Shown: positions 35,839 through 48,208 of the stretch, piece after piece
How the letters are laid out: each line of letters starts with the position of its first letter
How positions within the stretch are numbered: position 1 is the stretch's first letter
Assembly (NCBI GenBank): GCA_013396915.1
Contig: VWZL01001934.1
Location: forward strand, 531,146 to 595,145
Direction: 5' to 3'
From: Stercorarius parasiticus
Taxonomy: Eukaryota > Chordata > Aves > Charadriiformes > Stercorariidae
DNA length: 64,000 nt
Program-made: the position numbers and the translations under genes
Notes under the pieces: generated by a model
Database searches by the model: none
The model's input: only the letters and a program-made list of their open reading frames with translations
What the model was told of the DNA's origin: nothing

Positions 35839-38800
35839 TCACGCTGTACTCTGGGGCAGTCCTTTTTTCAGAAGGGATGTGAGGTAACTGCCCAATTCTT
35901 CATCCTAGAGAGAGAAACGGGATGAAAGCAATCTTCTACTTGACTTTCCCATTTGGGGCAATAAATTTTCAACTCTGGTACCTAGAAACAGACTGAAATA
36001 ATTCTTGGGCCCATAAAAATCTAATGTTAGCAGTGTTGAAAAAAGGAAACCAATCCAGTTTGCACAAATGCATTTCTGGGTCTTCTTTCAAAGTATCGGT
36101 GTAAAACTCCCATTTGCCAAAGCAGGTGTCTGGACCTGAGGTCTCTCTTTGGAGGAGAAGGACCATTTTTCTTGAAAGCAAAGAATAAAGAACCATTGAT
36201 TTAATTTTTTTGTTGCTTTGCCCTCAAGAAGACGTTTCCTTGCTGTAAAGAAAACATTTAAAAATACAGCCAGATAATGTATACTTTTGCAAAGAAGAAA
36301 ATGTCACGACTTCTCTAGGGCAGTTTGGGACTGTAAGGAGCTACGGTAAGATCAGGGTTGCGTGTAAAGTGCATCTTCAAGCATTTCCTACCTGGTAAGT
36401 CCAGGAAACGAGCAGAACTTTGGTTCCTTGATCCTCTGAGTGTGCTGTGGCTTGGATGAGAATGGACTCTACTGTTATAGAACCATCGGGGAGATGCTGC
36501 ACTGAATAATCTTTCAGGACCCTGGTAAGAGAGAAGTTTGATGATTTATTTTGGATGGAACAAGGTGAAGGGTGGGTCACCCCCTCTCTCTTTGAATCCC
36601 AAACACCAGCGTTTTGTTACTACTTTTAGGTGTGTCTCTGAGCCAGCACCCGCTGCCCAAGGAAGGGAGAATGAGGCCGATTCGTAGCCTGCTCGTTTTG
36701 GTGCTTGTATTAATCGTGTAGGATTTCCTACAGAATTTATTTCTGGCTTTGACAATAGGTGTAGCTCCAGCCTGAACCCTATTCATCTGAGCAAAACACT
36801 GCTCGCAGAACGGACCAGCTGCCTGTAGGAAAAGAGCTTTTAAGCTTCATCTAAGAATAAGCTCAAAAAAGCAAACACTTACCCTTTGAGATGGTTATAT
36901 ACACGCAGCACTGTCTCGTGTTCTTTCCGCGGATCCTGAATGTGAACGCGGCAGGTGAAACGCAACTGATGCTCTGCAAGGCCCAGCTCCTTCAAAGCCT
37001 GCTCAGGAGAAACCAGGCGGAAGCTCTGCAGAGGAGAAGTACAAATCCGTTATAAGCTTTTTCTTTGCTTTTTCTGAAGTTTTATTCCTCCTTTGTAGTC
37101 AGCTGCATGGTTCATCACTGCAAACTCCAGCAGGTAAGATCATTCTTTTTCAACCTCTGAAATGTCTCAGCACATTTCAGTTACAAGCACAAACAGCTTG
37201 GCACAGAGGTAAGATGGTGGCAAAACATCCACCTAAATAATCATACCAATTCTTTATTTCCCCAAATTAAAGTTGCTCCCTTAATGGAAGTTGGTTTAAC
37301 CTCGTTATCGGGGGAATGATTTGTTTAAATGAACATGGGGTTACAGAGTAAGAACAACTCCCTTAGCACCTTTCCATCCTTGTCCAGCAAGCTGGGGTCT
37401 ACCAACACCACACTCCTCGATTCTCTTGATTTTTACAGGCACATGGAGTCGGAAACACCTTGGCTTCACAAGGCCGGAAGCCACAGCCACCTCAGAACGG
37501 CTGTAGCTGCAGGGGCCCAGGTAGAAAACGGACTTTGAGCAGAAGCAGCTCTTCAAATGTATCCGTTTCCCGTGACTTCATCCATGAACATTCATGAGAG
37601 TGGCCAGTAAAAATTCTACCTCCGTGACACCCTGCTCAGGAATAGCAAGATACCAATTCTTAAGTTGTGGGACTAGAGAAGACCATCAGTCAAGACAACA
37701 GCCAAGCTAAAGAGTCTGTCTTACGGATTGATCTCTGCAGGTATGGTGTTACCAGGCTCTCTCCAAGACGCTAGGACTGCTTACCTTTAGTTCCTTGTTC
37801 ACCCAGACCTCACTTACGAATTATAACAACATACTTAATCAGAGGACACAAGACAAACATAAGAACTGTTTTTACTTACGTTATCCTTCATAATTAATGT
37901 CCCATGCATTAGCTTTGGCTTCTTGGCATCTGGTAAGAGACCTAAACAAAGGCCAATGGAACAGAAAGACGACATGGTTAACGATCATGTGCTTACTTTT
38001 CACACAAGACGATTCCTATAGGACTTAGATTTGATTTCCGAGTCCCTGCTGAGGCTCAGAGACTAAGATTTTATATCTTTGTTCTGTCTGTTAAAGCGCA
38101 TGGTGCTTAAACCATTATTAGTGCTCTAGAAACATAAGAAACCAAGCTTAGTAATACACACCAAGTGCTTTCTCTTCCCACATCACTTCCTATTTGAGAA
38201 GTTTTAGATTTTTCTTAAATGGAGTTTATAAAACCAATTCCAGTTTTGACAGCCTTAGCTAGTAAAAGCATACATGGACTTTGTTTTCGTAGTAAAGGGG
38301 CAATAAGTAGCAAACAAGGTGGAGTGTGTGTGTGTGTGTTTTTAAACATTATCGACTGTACACTAACAGCATAGCCGCCACTTCATTTCACAGGAAGCCC
38401 TCTCAACCGCTGAACGCTCATAAAACCCATTCTTTTACAGGAAGAACTGCTCTAAGTCACCATTGCTACAAATGAACGGCCCTGCACCACTGTTCCCACC
38501 CAAGATAAGTCCTAGACAACACAGCGGCAGCGCCTAAAAGATTAAATTCTTGGTTGAAAATGTGTCACCTATTGCTGTTTCTCTCTTCAGGAGTCCCAGG
38601 GATATGTCCACTGGAATGCTGGGGTTGGTGAATATCGTTGTGGTCTCTCCGTTTGCAGGCATGTAACAGTTGACATCTGCAACGCAAAGGCCCGGTGTCA
38701 GTGCTGCTGCAGCAGCACTTCCCCTCCCACACCCCCATTTCGCCCCCAAGCAGGGGGCCAGTGTCCCCAGAGCAGGACTGCCTGCGCTCTGATGTTGACA

Positions 38801-41800
38801 ACAAATTACTGCAAAGAAATCTGCAGACAGTAAGTAACCAGCCAATGTGAAGTCTGTGCTTTCTCCACTCCTCCTTTAAGAGTAGCTGTTTCCAAGGAAT
38901 TCATTTTTTTCCGGAGGTCATTCCCTGTTAGCAACCGCAATTGCTCACTTACAATTTCAGGTGTACCCTGCCTGCCTCAGCTTCTTTTAGGAGTGTAAAG
39001 AAAGAAAAATTCAGTAAGTGCTGAACTGTAACAATACAAACGTAACAAAGCGCCTTGTACTTCAGGTCTAAACGGGCATTAAAATTACATGGACTTAACA
39101 TGTTGAGTAAGACTGTTACAGTCCCAGGGTGACTAGTCCTGTAAATGACAGTATGCCTAACTCTGGCCAGTGGGTTAAGTATGCAAATTTTAATGCCTGC
39201 CTTCTACTGCCATTCCCTCTCAATATCAACACTATACGTACGAAATTCCTGTTCTATTTTCTGCTTCAGAAACTCCATTTTCTTTGCTTCACCGTGGACC
39301 AGCAGAACATTTCGAGGCTCAGCCTGACGAATCAGCTGCATTATTCCCTTGGCATCAGCGTGGGCACTGAAGGACATGTACTCCACCTGCATCTTTACTT
39401 CCAGCTGTGGGGGAGCAGAAAGCACAGCTTTTGTTAATCAGGAACTGCTTTGGTTCTCTACAGCTTCTATACCACACACAGACTCCTCTGTATTTAGTTT
39501 AAAGAAGGAAATTGGAAAATGAAGTTGGAGACAGAGCTGCTTATCAGCAGAGAGGGAATATGACGCTGTACAGAAAAGCTTTCAATAACTTACAGGATCA
39601 AACTGCCCAATTTCAGAGCACAATACCTGTTGCACATTTGCCAAAACAAGCCAATGCTTAAGGACAGCTGGTATTGTTTTTTTAAATATCCCCGTCTGCC
39701 TAAAAATGTATCTTTTACCTGTCTAATGGTGCCTAGTTATTAAACATTACAAATAGGCCCCTGACAAAATCTGATTTCAGAAAAATATACACTGTTGCCA
39801 ATATAAAGGGGGAAAAAACCGTACTCCAACCTCAAAGAAAATGGTGCTTGGATATTTCACGTTGTGTGTGCCAGATTCCCCTGACACGTACATGGTCTCT
39901 AACTCCCACCTAAACAACTTCTCCCAACTGATCCTCTTTCTTGAAAATAAAACTTACTATTTGTCTTCCTTCCATCTCCAGCTTGCGTTGTCCACTCAGA
40001 ATCTTATGGCCCACGGTTCCCTGCACACAGTAGCCTGGCATGATGACCTGAGAAGGAAATCAGAAAAACCTACAAACTCCATGTGTGAACTATACATAGC
40101 ATAGCTGTTGTTAACATAATAGCCACAAATGCATAATGCCGATATAAACTTGTGTTCTTCCCTTCTCACATACCACCACCCTTCACTGGAAAGCTGCTCG
40201 CTTTGTTCTGCAGCTTGTCAACACCAACTCCACAACACACATGAAGATGAAATTAGAAAGAAAACTACTGACACCTACACACCACTAAGAAAGAATTAAT
40301 GCTAGTTACGAATGTCTTTGAAGCAGCTTCAAATTAACAAAAGCCACTTTGAAAATAAAATCTCCCACTAGCTGTTCCTCTTGCTCACGCTGGCACACCC
40401 CGCAAAGAAAAATCAGAGCTTGAGAGCGCTCTGCCCTGGGTTGGGTCACTAAAGGACTTGTCTCATTTAACCCTGGATGCTCAGGAAAAGCTTTCCTGCC
40501 GCCTTTGTTCTGATGTCCGTGTCAGCACCACTGTCGCACCAACACAAAACGGCACTCGAGGAAACAGAATTTCTTACCATATTCTTTTCATTCCCTGCCC
40601 ATTTCCTGAAGATCTGAAGGGACTGTCCTGCGTGAAGCATACCAGGGGTTGCAAACACAACCTAGAATTCAAAGACATACCAAGAATCACCACAGAAAAT
40701 GGGGTTTTTTTTCCATTTCTCAAACCAGGAAAACTTAAAATATATAAATATTCTAAAACAGTGGAGAGTTATCCACTAATACACATCACAGCACGCTTAC
40801 TACATCAAAGCTCTAATGGGGATTTTTGCTATTTTATTTTTCCCACCTTGTCTAATTTTCAAGTAAATTGTACCGTTCTAGGATATTTTTGTGAGCATCC
40901 ATAGCGTCTGATAAAAACCTTGAAGGGTTTTATAATGCTGCTTAAAATGCTCAACAGATTCCTCTTTCAGCCTAATAAACCAGTTAGTTAGAAACAAAAC
41001 CAGCAATAAGAGATTGTGCCGTAATCTGTTTCCTGACTTAAGTAAAAAAAAATATACTGTAAAAATTACAGTTTGAATCAGGTCCAGAGGCATAGACTAT
41101 ATGGATGTGCAGTCTTTTCCTTTTTTTTTTTTTATTTTATTTTATTATTTTATCTGGGCATTTTGACCTTTACTGAAATAAAGAGAGATCTTTCAGTTAC
41201 ACAGATAAAAGCATTCAAATAGCCTGGCCACATGAGGGTTTCAGACGGGATGCTGCTATTAATGGGTAGAGGACGGTGAGTTTTTGCCTGTTTGCCTTCG
41301 CCAGGAACACAGTGGTATAAAACCAGCTCCCCGACACGGCACATCCGCTCTATTACCTGGTTAGTGGCCACCTACCATAGGCCCCGGATTGTCTGCAAAG
41401 GCTCGATCAAACGCTTTGATGTGTTTGAATTCAAACATGTTCCTCTGCACGAACGTTTTCCGAATTTTCTGATTAGTCCAGGTGATGAAGAGCTTGTAAT
41501 AATGATTGGCCTTCTCCGTCAGTCCCGTGGAAAAATAAATTGGAGCCTTCAAGTTCATTCTTTCCCTGTAGAAAGAAGCGTTCCAGAGACTCGTGAAGGC
41601 CAAATTAGGATCCCGGCTATCCATGCTTAAACTCCATAAACCTATGGAGTCTCCAAAGATGATTTTTTTTGCATATCCGACTCTCAAATGACCTATAAAT
41701 CAGTATTATGACAACGCTACATCACTATGCATTAACTTATTACTAAGTAGGCTTTAGTCCAATTCTCATTCTCACCCACTACAGACAACTTCCCTCCATT

Positions 41801-44800
41801 ACAAATATTAATCATTCTGCTATAGGAAACAGTAAAAGCAGCAGCATTTGGTATTATCAAAACCATTTCCACACAATGGCTATAGGTAAGTTTAATACTT
41901 AGATCATTCATCTCTCCTTCCCCTCCCATTAAAACAGTTTTACAACGTGGCAAAGATGCAATCACATTTTTTAAAGGAGAGAAGCGTGGAGCGCAGTAGA
42001 AAATTATTCTGGATAACAAAATGGTTAGTTTCTTGCTTAGAGTCAAGAATGCTGGGAAATACATGGAAAGAAGTAATTCCGCAACTGGTAGCGTGGGCCG
42101 ACATGCAGGGGAGGGCTCATGAGAACACTTGTACTGAACAGACACGAATGACTCACAGAAGCCTGCCAGGACCACAACACGAGTAGGACAGAAAGGAGGG
42201 GGAACGCGCACAGAAGACACTGCACTCACCAGAAAGTTTCCAATAAAATGCAAAGTTCCTGGGCACGCCCAAGGGCGAAAACTGGGATAAGAACCTGCAA
42301 TTGAGATATGATTTATGGTCTGTGAAACAGCATGTAAATGGCCCTGCAGCGTGACCACTTCTGAATTAGTCCCTCAGTTCCCTTTCGCTTCCTGTTATTC
42401 TTTTGCTGACCTTTCTTTCCACAGGAACGTGTTCTCCTGCAGTTTTGGAATGAAAGGCACTGATATTTGCCCAGCACCCGTGCGCTCGGCTAAGACTTCA
42501 GTTTGTACGTACAGAGGAAAGTCTCTGGCAGGACACGGTGCTTGTGAATATATTCAGGTCTGTTCTCTGCTGGACGACATGATAACAAGTTGTTGGCAGC
42601 AACAGTTCTGGCATTATTTGTGGAAACGGACAGTGAGCGTTTGTGTCCTTGATCACTTTGTCTGTGCTGGGGGAATTACGACCTCCCTCCTCTCCCAAGT
42701 TAAGGCAACGCGGGAGGAAAGAACGCAAAGCTGTTTCAATTTCCAATGTTTTCTCCAGTTAGGTGCTGTCACTTGGCAGTGAAGAGTTTACCACCACTTT
42801 TTTATTTTCCAGATTCAGAGGGAAAGCCATTGTCTACTTCTTAATGGAATCGTTTAGCAAACCACATCCATTACCAAGAGACTCACCCTCTTTTCCACAA
42901 GCAAGCCTACATTTTGCCCCTACTAAGACAGTAAGAGTGAATAAAATACAGGGCTTGAGGTCACGAGTGACAAATTACTGTACCTTTCAACCAAAATGCA
43001 GTTCAAGTTCTACATGTACAATCAACAGCCAGACTAACTCTCCATTTAATCGAGTTAAATGACCCAAGTCCTAGGAACCTAGAGCCAGATCCTCAGCTAC
43101 AATGAAATCAGTAAAACGTTCCTGCGTTCCAAATTTCCACTTCTAGTTCCATTTTCTGAGGGGTTAAAATGCCTCTTTTTATAAAGTCTTTTCCTAGGTG
43201 TGCTCTAAATGGGGCATTAATGAAAAAGAATCTCAAAAACAAATTTTATATTATCAAAGATAAGGGCTAAGCTCTAAGAAACAGAAAAGACTGCCTGAAA
43301 TTCTAAAGCAATAATGGACTGATGCAACTAATGGCCGAGTTCTGATGCTCTCATCGTGTGGTCTGTGTGCTAGCTGAAGTTGTTCACATCAAATCACACA
43401 GGACTGGAACGGGCTTACTCAAGCAAAGCGGCCAGGCAAGTGAAAGCCACCAACAAGGTATTGAAGCATCGTTTGCTGCACGGCGAGCGCATGCTGCCAC
43501 GCACTTGGAGGGGTTTTATGGTACCAGACAGCACAGTGCTGAGCAGCACAGAACAGGACACTGAGCAGACAGACCTGGCTACACTGGAAATCCTTTCTGA
43601 TCAAGTTTAAAAGCAGTCTCCGTTTCTTAATTTACAGGACTGAGAGGATGCTTCACTATCAGTTTGGTTTTCATCTTGGGTAATTTAAGTGTTTAATATA
43701 CTGTCTTTTAAAGTACAGATGGAGGAATATAAAAATGCCTTCTGTTTCATGTAGTGGTCATACACAGATGCCTGAGTTAATTAATAGGTACAGGGCACGA
43801 CAGAGCCAGTAAGAGCTTCACAGAGGAAAAAACACATCACTTATGTTATCGGAACGCCATACCTTCCCTCCTCTTTCTACAGTCTCATGAACTTTCTTCA
43901 AGAAGTCTCTTTCTCTGCAGCGTTTGGAATCTCTGATAGTTGTGGCATAGGTGGATTCACTTATTAATAAATCCGGGCGACACTTATCAATCCAGGCGGC
44001 ACTAAACCAAAGGAATTTAAAACAAAAAAGAACAAACAACAAACCACAACAATCAAGAGACAGTATCTGGCATTTGTGATCTGCAGGTCTCAAACATGGG
44101 TGGAGAACATCACTGTCTCCATTTGCAGATAGGAAAACAGGTACACAGATGTGCATCGGCTTGCCCAAAGTCACCGAGGAGTCCTGTGGTCGCATCAGGA
44201 CTCCTCTCTTTGCAGGCCATGCTTTCTTTACATTAATCCAGCTCAGAATAAAGACTACAGGTTTTGAAAAGCAATTCTTCTCCAGTCTCTTACTTGTTTT
44301 AAATGCCTTACAATATTATTCCAAATAGCATGAATATTATAAGTCTCTCATAGATGCCAGTAAAAATAAAATGAACGTTAAAGCTTGTGATTGGTACTCT
44401 CCTAGAAAGTAAATACATTTAGAAGATACCATAACAATAAAACATTTCAAACATCTAAGTCCAATTATTACGTAGCCTTAAAAATAGATTAATATGAGTA
44501 TATAGCAGAAGATTTACATTAAGGCCTATCTGGAAGAATCAACATAAATCTGTTCATTCTCATCATTCAAATGCATTTATCTTTCCAGCAAAGACATCGT
44601 TACATGTTCCAGTCTCCTAACAAAGAATCAATACTGATAAGCACCTAGTATTAACAGAAGCTGTGCTAAAATCTTCCCGTTAGAAATATATACAATTCAT
44701 AGAGACTCAGTTTCCTACTTACCCTAAATGTCTGTCTGGTGTCATGTTATAATCACCCTAGAAGAGAAATCCATTAACATTCTCAAGGTAACGAGACGGG

Positions 44801-46860
44801 CCATTTAAAGGCGATGTAGGTATCTATAGATGGTTTTTTGCATACTCACAGTGTACACAACTGACTCGCATCCAACCTTAATCTGGAACATGGCTGCCCC
44901 TAGCACATGGCCTGCATAGTACGCCTTGATCTCCAGCTCCTCATCCACCTGCGCCAAGAGGCAAACACTGCATTACCACACACGTTTCAAACAACTAAAA
45001 TTGCTCTGCCTTCTACAACAATCCGGCTGGTCTGACCCCAGAGTATGCAGAAACGATCACTTACCTGAACTGTCTGGTGAAGATGCACAGCAACCACTTT
45101 TTTCATACAGTCTTTAATCATTTGGGAAGTGAAGAAGTTTGTTTCCCCTTTCTTATCTACAGTTATTTTCCTATAGTCCTCCAGGAGGATGGGACAGATG
45201 GCCTTGGTAGGATGCGTCATGTAAATGGGCCCGTCATAACCCACCATTTCACTGAAATATGGCAAAGCTCCACAATGGTCCAAGTGAAAGTGGCTGCAAA
45301 AAGACACAAAGGATAAATGAGATGCCGCACAGGAATTCAGCTTGCCTGCTTCTCGGATCTTGCTTCAGATTTTTAAAGAACTGCATGGCATAGAGGAACT
45401 AGCCAAAACATGAATGACGGACTGACAACATGTTTGGGCTGTTAGGGACAGTACACAAAGCTTTCCCGTTTCCCATTTGAGTTCTGCCAAGGATGGAAGA
45501 TTCCTCACCTGATGATCACACAGTCTAGAAAGTCAGTCAGCCTTCCGTTCTGAGTGATGTAAGAAAAGTCAGGAAAGCGTCTCTGCAAAGACATGAAGGG
45601 GCAAGAGCAGTTCATTCTCCTCCATAATCCAGCTCCAGCAGCAGCTGATACACGTGCCCAATAATCACACCTAGCTAGTATTACTCCTGTGTCACATAAG
45701 GTGGGTCAGGCAACGTTCAAATAAAAGGGAACAGAGCGGATCAATGAACCTGGAGCCCTGCTGGGAAAGGCCAGACATCCTTACCCAACATTCAGGCTTC
45801 TCCACCATACTCACATCATCGTTGTAGCCCATGTGCATCCCACAGTCAAGCATTACGTTTTTCCCGGCAATAGACACAAGGATACAGCTGCGCCCCACAT
45901 CCTGGCCAGCTCCTGGATGCAAGCAAAGACAGACAAGTAAGATGTCTCTGGGAATACTTACACTCATTTAAAAAGAGAAACATTTAAAAGTCTGTACAAA
46001 CTTCCTAGCCCTTCTCTGATGCGGGGGAAGACTATATCCTTTCTTCCCAGCCAGCAGATCTGTCAGAAAGGAAGCAAATGCGAACTGTTTTACCCCATTC
46101 CCTCAGCTTATGAGGGGGCCTTCCAGCTGCAGTTGCAAGACTGCACTAAATACAGCACTGCATCCAAACCTATAAGCAGTTCAGGGCACATTTGTTCTCT
46201 GCCTGCTGCTGCGCAATCGTGGCTACACGGTTTTAAGTAAGAGCAAAATGATCTCTTATCTGGAAAGGACTGTCATGGAACTCAGAGTTCGAGGGCTCTG
46301 CACCTCCCCAGGCACGCTGCCTCTCAGTGAAAGCACAGACCTTCATTGAGCTCTAGTGAAGTCAATTCCAAGCCAGAAAACTATCCATCAGGATAAAGCA
46401 GTTCTCCCGCTTGGCATATCCTCTGCACACTCACTATAGAAATGCACCTCAACACTTTCTGTGCAACCCGTTAAAAAGAAAAAAAAAAAAGGGAAAAATT
46501 TGCTTCCTGTGAATCTTTAGCACTGCTAAGTGAACTGATACTCTGACTATACTGTCCAATACCACAAAACGCCTTTGCCAGGGTGTATTAACGGATCCTG
46601 TATCAAAACAGAGTCGTCAGATCTTCCGAGTCTTACTTGCTTGAAAGACTAAAGGACAGTGACACACTGACAAGAACCAGGTGTAACACGTACTGCAGTA
46701 CAACACCGTGAGCAGTTTTTGTGGCACGGAAAGGCAGGTATGTCTCCAGCAGCCTAACACGTGTTACTTGGAATTCTAAATTACAAAGCTTTTCACCATT
46801 TCTATTTCAGGATGATTTTAAATTGGACTTACCCAAGGGAGTGACTTTTATTTCAGGCAT
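35839..46860 (-). CDS. INTS11: Integrator complex subunit 11 (RNA endonuclease)
   Basis: Seventeen coding exons on the minus strand: 46833-46860, 45815-45912, 45509-45582, 45065-45293, 44850-44948, 44723-44757, 43863-44001, 42230-42294, 41376-41565, 40578-40661, 39958-40047, 39242-39404, 38569-38676, 37880-37941, 36883-37025, 36392-36521 and 35839-35904. They sum to 1803 bases, or 600 residues, the recalled human length. INTS11 is the metallo-beta-lactamase/beta-CASP nuclease of Integrator and cleaves snRNA and promoter-proximal RNAs in the nucleus. The zinc motif H68-F-H70-L-D72-H73 is intact, as are H157, D178, E203, H392 (SAHADAKG) and H414. The C-terminal part ends PQSTA and should bind INTS9. 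All splice phases are consistent. The start [10 protein letters not shown] is in a 28-base coding segment and matches the family start. It is head to head with CPTP. Confidence 0.98.
38324..38339. repeat. (TG)8 microsatellite
   Basis: An uninterrupted TG dinucleotide run in the INTS11 intron between coding exons 13 and 14. Confidence 0.9.
41121..41153. repeat. T-rich simple repeat, (TTTTA)n
   Basis: A run of T followed by TTTTA-type repetition in the INTS11 intron between coding exons 9 and 10. Confidence 0.9.
44107..44235 (+). repeat. Ancient MIR-type SINE fragment
   Basis: The phrases TCTCCATTTGCAGATAGG, AAAACAGGTACACAGA and GGCTTGCCCAAAGTCACC follow the order of the conserved 3' half of MIR (CCATTTTACAGATGAGG, AAACTGAGGCACAGAG, CTTGCCCAAGGTCACA). 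A weaker match continues over the following GGACTC...GGCCATGC part. It lies in the INTS11 intron between coding exons 6 and 7. MIR is an old amniote SINE, so a diverged copy is plausible in a bird. Confidence 0.75.
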
Positions 46861-47345
46861 TTTAACAAACTCTAAAGCTCAAACTGCGTGGCAAATTATT
46901 TCAGAAACAGTCTAACAGGGTCCTCAAAACCACAAGAAGATTTCACCGGTTTTACAGCTGCCATCTCAATTATTTTTTCAGTATCGGGCAGAAGACTTAA
47001 GCAGAGGCCCAACTTCTTCCTAGAGGGAAGACAGCGAGAAAACACCAGTCAGATCCACACGTGGGTGATTAACAACAACTAGAAACTCGGGCTTCCACGG
47101 TCCCCATCACCGCCACGACCCAGCAAAGGCAGACGGGGAGAGGGAAGGGCTCCCGGCTCATGGTGTTTATTCACACCGACCGCCAGCCGCAACCCCGCCG
47201 CCCTCCCGAGATACACCCTGCCCCAGGCGCCGCCACGGCCGGCCCCCAACGGTCCGCAGGGACGACAATCCACAGACACCCCCGGCAGCGGGACCCCCGG
47301 CAGCGGGACCCCCGGCAGCGGGACCCCCGGCAGCGGGACCCCCGN
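46861..47345. promoter_or_regulatory. Shared INTS11/CPTP promoter region, GC-rich
   Basis: The start codon of INTS11 (minus) and the first readable CPTP codon (plus) are under 500 bases apart. From about 47090 rightward the DNA is GC- and CpG-rich and runs into CPTP exons 1 and 2, as in a CpG-island bidirectional promoter. The INTS11 5' UTR may be spliced: read on the minus strand, a CCCTCTAG acceptor lies near 47020. No TATA element is evident. Transcription starts cannot be placed from the sequence. Confidence 0.55.
47281..47344. repeat. 15-bp GC-rich tandem repeat, four copies, ending at an N
   Basis: The unit CCCGGCAGCGGGACC is repeated four times exactly (47281-47340), followed by CCCG and then N at 47345. 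On the minus strand it gives regularly spaced runs of five G, a G-quadruplex-prone pattern. Translated in the CPTP frame it would read PGSGT repeats, which is not CPTP sequence. Confidence 0.9.
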
Positions 47346-48009
47346 GTGCGTGACGGAGCGGCGGGAGGTGCTGCTGGGCCCGTACCTCCGCGGATGGCGG
47401 GGGCTCATCCGGTGAGTGCCCGCGGCGGCCGCCCCCGGCCCGCGCCCGCTAACGCCGGCCTGTCTCACCCCCATTCCCCCCCTCAGGTTCCTGCACAGCC
47501 TGGGCGCCATCTTCTCCTTCGTCTCCAAGGACGCGGTGGCCAAGGTGCAGATCATGGAGAACTACTGCGGCGGCGAGCAGCGGGAGAAGTACGTGTCGCT
47601 GCAGTCCATGGTGGAGTACGAGCTGGCCAGCGGGCTGGTGGATCTCCAGAAGCGGTCGGGACAGCCCGACTCCGGCTGCCGCACTGTCCTGCGTCTCCAC
47701 AGGGCCCTGCGCTGGCTGCAGCTCTTCCTGGAGGGGTTGAGGACGGGCCAGGACGACTCCCGCACCTCCGTCATCTGCACGGACTCCTACAACGCTTCCC
47801 TGGCCGCCTACCACCCCTGGGTGATTCGCAAGGCGGCCACGGTGGCCTTCTGTGCCCTGCCGTCCCGCAACGCCTTCCTGGAGATCATGAACGTGGGCAC
47901 GGCTGAGGAGGCTGTGGCCATGCTGGGTGAGGCCTTGCCCTATATCTGCGACGTCTACGGCATCACCCAGGAGCTCTTTGCCCAGCATAAGCTGCTTGAC
48001 CTTCCTTGA
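47346..48009 (+). CDS. CPTP: Ceramide-1-phosphate transfer protein (start missing)
   Basis: Two coding exons: from 47347 or just before to 47411 (5' end lost), and 47487-48009. Exon 1 reads CVTERREVLLGPYLRGWRGL and joins exon 2 inside an Arg codon. The protein is a GLTP-fold carrier that moves ceramide-1-phosphate between Golgi and other membranes. Family landmarks are intact: FVSKDAVAK (the D and K that contact the phosphate), CRTVLRLHRALRWLQLFLEGL with the binding arginines, SYNASLAAYHPW with the liganding His, and the C-terminal ending LLDLP. Human CPTP has 214 residues. About 19 N-terminal codons are absent here, and the sequence left of the N is a tandem repeat that does not encode them. 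This looks like an assembly gap, not a true truncation. Head to head with INTS11. Confidence 0.95.
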
Positions 48010-48180
48010 GGGGAGGGATGTTCCAAGAGCCGTGCCACGTTCTGACAGAAGTCGGATGAAACAGGGGAAAACAGCGTGTTTTCACAGACGCACAAGGGTC
48101 CGGTTCTCTGTCCGTGGTCATTCTCCCTTTTCTTTTCCAGTATGGAGCTGCCAAGTTGCAAAGCTAAGAGAAAATTGCAC

Positions 48181-48208
48181 TTTTTTTTTTTTTTTTATAT
48201 ATATATAT
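48181..48208. repeat. T-run and (AT)n simple repeat
   Basis: About 16 T followed by six AT units, inside the presumed CPTP 3' UTR. Confidence 0.9.

Noticed and set aside
41732..42358. 208-codon open frame on the minus strand
   Set aside because: It overlaps INTS11 coding exon 8 (42230-42294) in a different frame and runs into intron. No domain is recognisable, so it is a shadow or chance frame.
47160..47906. 248-codon plus-strand open frame through the INTS11/CPTP promoter and CPTP
   Set aside because: It is out of phase with the conserved CPTP frame, contains the N, and is low-complexity Arg/Pro/Gly. It is an artefact of high GC content.
47449..47988. 179-codon minus-strand open frame opposite CPTP exon 2
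   Set aside because: It is antisense to a well-conserved coding exon in GC-rich DNA, where long antisense frames are common.
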